A model generated the notes under the pieces. It did not search any database. It had not been told where the DNA came from and saw nothing but the letters and a program-made list of their open reading frames with translations. The position numbers and the translations under genes are program-made. Shown one piece after another: positions 63,321-64,000 of a stretch of DNA of 64,000 bases; the stretch's first letter is position 1, and every line of letters starts with the position of its first letter. The stretch is taken from contig JAQYPV010000007.1 in the NCBI GenBank assembly GCA_028726605.1, positions 62,001-126,000 of the forward strand. The letters are read 5' to 3'. The stretch is from Peptoniphilaceae bacterium. Lineage in GTDB: Bacteria; Bacillota; Clostridia; Tissierellales; Peptoniphilaceae.

Positions 63321-64000
63321 ATGGAAGATTCATTGATGCAAATAGAAGAAGGTTTAGAATACCGCTTTCTTTACAATGACGACTTCGACTCCATGCACCT
63401 GCTCCTGTCGCTCATCGACCACGAGCACAAACTCTCCAATGTGCAGCCGCGCTATCAGCTCATGAAGCGCCTGGGGACGTCGCTCAAACGGGCGCTCAAA
63501 TCCAGGAAGGACAGCGATTACATCATCCAGGCCATTCGAAAGCGCATCAACGACGATGTCAATCGTCTGGAACTCGCGGTGTTCCTCAAGGGGTACGCCA
63601 ACGGCCTTCACGCCTCGTTCTACGTGGACCGGATGGAACGGCTCGCGCTTCAGGAATTCGGGGAGCACGAGCTGTCTCATCGTCACCAGCTGTACCACAC
63701 GGCCAAGTCGGGCAAGGTGATGGGACTGCAATCCGCAGTGTTTCGCACCATCAAGATGGAGACGAAGGAACTGCAAAACGCCCGCCAACTGTCGAACATG
63801 TACTGTAAGCGGGTGCTGCGCGGGAAGATCTACGGGTTAAACGACGTCTTGGATACGCAGATCGTCTTGGACTTCGAGCATTTGACGCATCTCAAGGTGG
63901 AGGAAGAGAAACTCACCATGAAAGAGCTGACGTTCCTCTACTCCAAGATCTGCCATTACCTGTACAACAACATCGCCAAGGTGTACAAGTACGCCTACTG
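63321..64000 (+). CDS. hypothetical protein, 3' end outside the window
   Basis: ATG at 63321 follows AGAGGAGGGGGA, and the frame stays open to the last base, giving at least 226 residues. The visible part is soluble and helical, rich in Leu, Lys, Arg and His (for example RALKSRKDSDYIIQAIRKRI near residues 54-73), with no signal peptide or membrane helix. I do not recognise a family. It stands after the tRNA terminator and has its own extended -10 promoter. Confidence 0.75.
   Translation, partial: MEDSLMQIEEGLEYRFLYNDDFDSMHLLLSLIDHEHKLSNVQPRYQLMKRLGTSLKRALKSRKDSDYIIQAIRKRINDDVNRLELAVFLKGYANGLHASFYVDRMERLALQEFGEHELSHRHQLYHTAKSGKVMGLQSAVFRTIKMETKELQNARQLSNMYCKRVLRGKIYGLNDVLDTQIVLDFEHLTHLKVEEEKLTMKELTFLYSKICHYLYNNIAKVYKYAY

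Overview
The window is a gene-dense, GC-rich piece of a bacterial chromosome. Gene content and order point to an anaerobic Firmicute of the Clostridia/Tissierellia type. Evidence for this: Shine-Dalgarno sites of the AGGAGG type before most genes, many ATGA or TTGA stop/start overlaps, a glmU-prs-pth-mfd-prsA order like that of Bacillus, an HPr/Enzyme I phosphotransferase system beside a CcpA-like regulator, a GlgC/GlgD glycogen operon, FeoAB, and single-membrane lipoproteins. I cannot name the species from the sequence alone. No insertion sequence, prophage, CRISPR array or rRNA gene is visible. The region is core genome rather than an island.

Layout. 0-10 kb: TrmH-family methyltransferase, pheST, zapA, a U32 protein, mutS2 and a membrane protein. 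10-20 kb: a His-rich TPR protein, convergent murC, then glmU(-like)-prs-pth-mfd and a PrsA-like foldase lipoprotein. 20-25 kb: glycolytic run gap-pgk-tpiA-eno, with no phosphoglycerate mutase. 25-32.6 kb: glycogen operon glgC-glgD-glgA-pullulanase-phosphohexomutase. 32.7-35.9 kb: FHA protein, SEDS (FtsW/RodA) protein and penicillin-binding protein. 36-38.5 kb: feoAB behind a strong promoter with a palindromic operator. 38.5-42.2 kb, minus strand: nadK, trkA, trkH. 42.3-42.5 kb: a probable 6S RNA. 42.6-48.7 kb: YtxH/DUF948 pair, CcpA-like regulator, ptsH, ptsI, YitT and CvfB-like proteins. 48.7-56.2 kb: a SurA-N-like protein, pepD, DUF1292 and P-loop proteins, an RluA pseudouridine synthase, and a two-component system followed by a large lipoprotein. 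56.2-62.1 kb: GIY-YIG protein and recX (minus), YdbC, CYTH, greA, lysS, an acyl-ACP thioesterase and a CntK/DapF-like racemase. 62.2-63.1 kb: nine tRNA genes in two promoter-led groups. The last gene runs off the end.

How the parts fit. The glycolysis, glycogen and PTS blocks describe a sugar-fermenting cell that stores glycogen. CRE-like sites at the ccpA-like promoter and in the glgC leader suggest both answer to the same LacI-family regulator. murC, the GlmU-like acetyltransferase, the SEDS/PBP pair and the two-component system deal with the envelope.

Most interesting points: a GlmU whose uridylyltransferase domain has decayed while its acetyltransferase site stays intact; a LysRS fused to a C-terminal MetRS/EMAP-type tRNA-binding domain; a consensus promoter running straight into an intrinsic terminator upstream of greA; a 10-bp-arm palindrome at the feo start site; a stand-alone CntK-like racemase; and a SurA-N protein without its parvulin domain.
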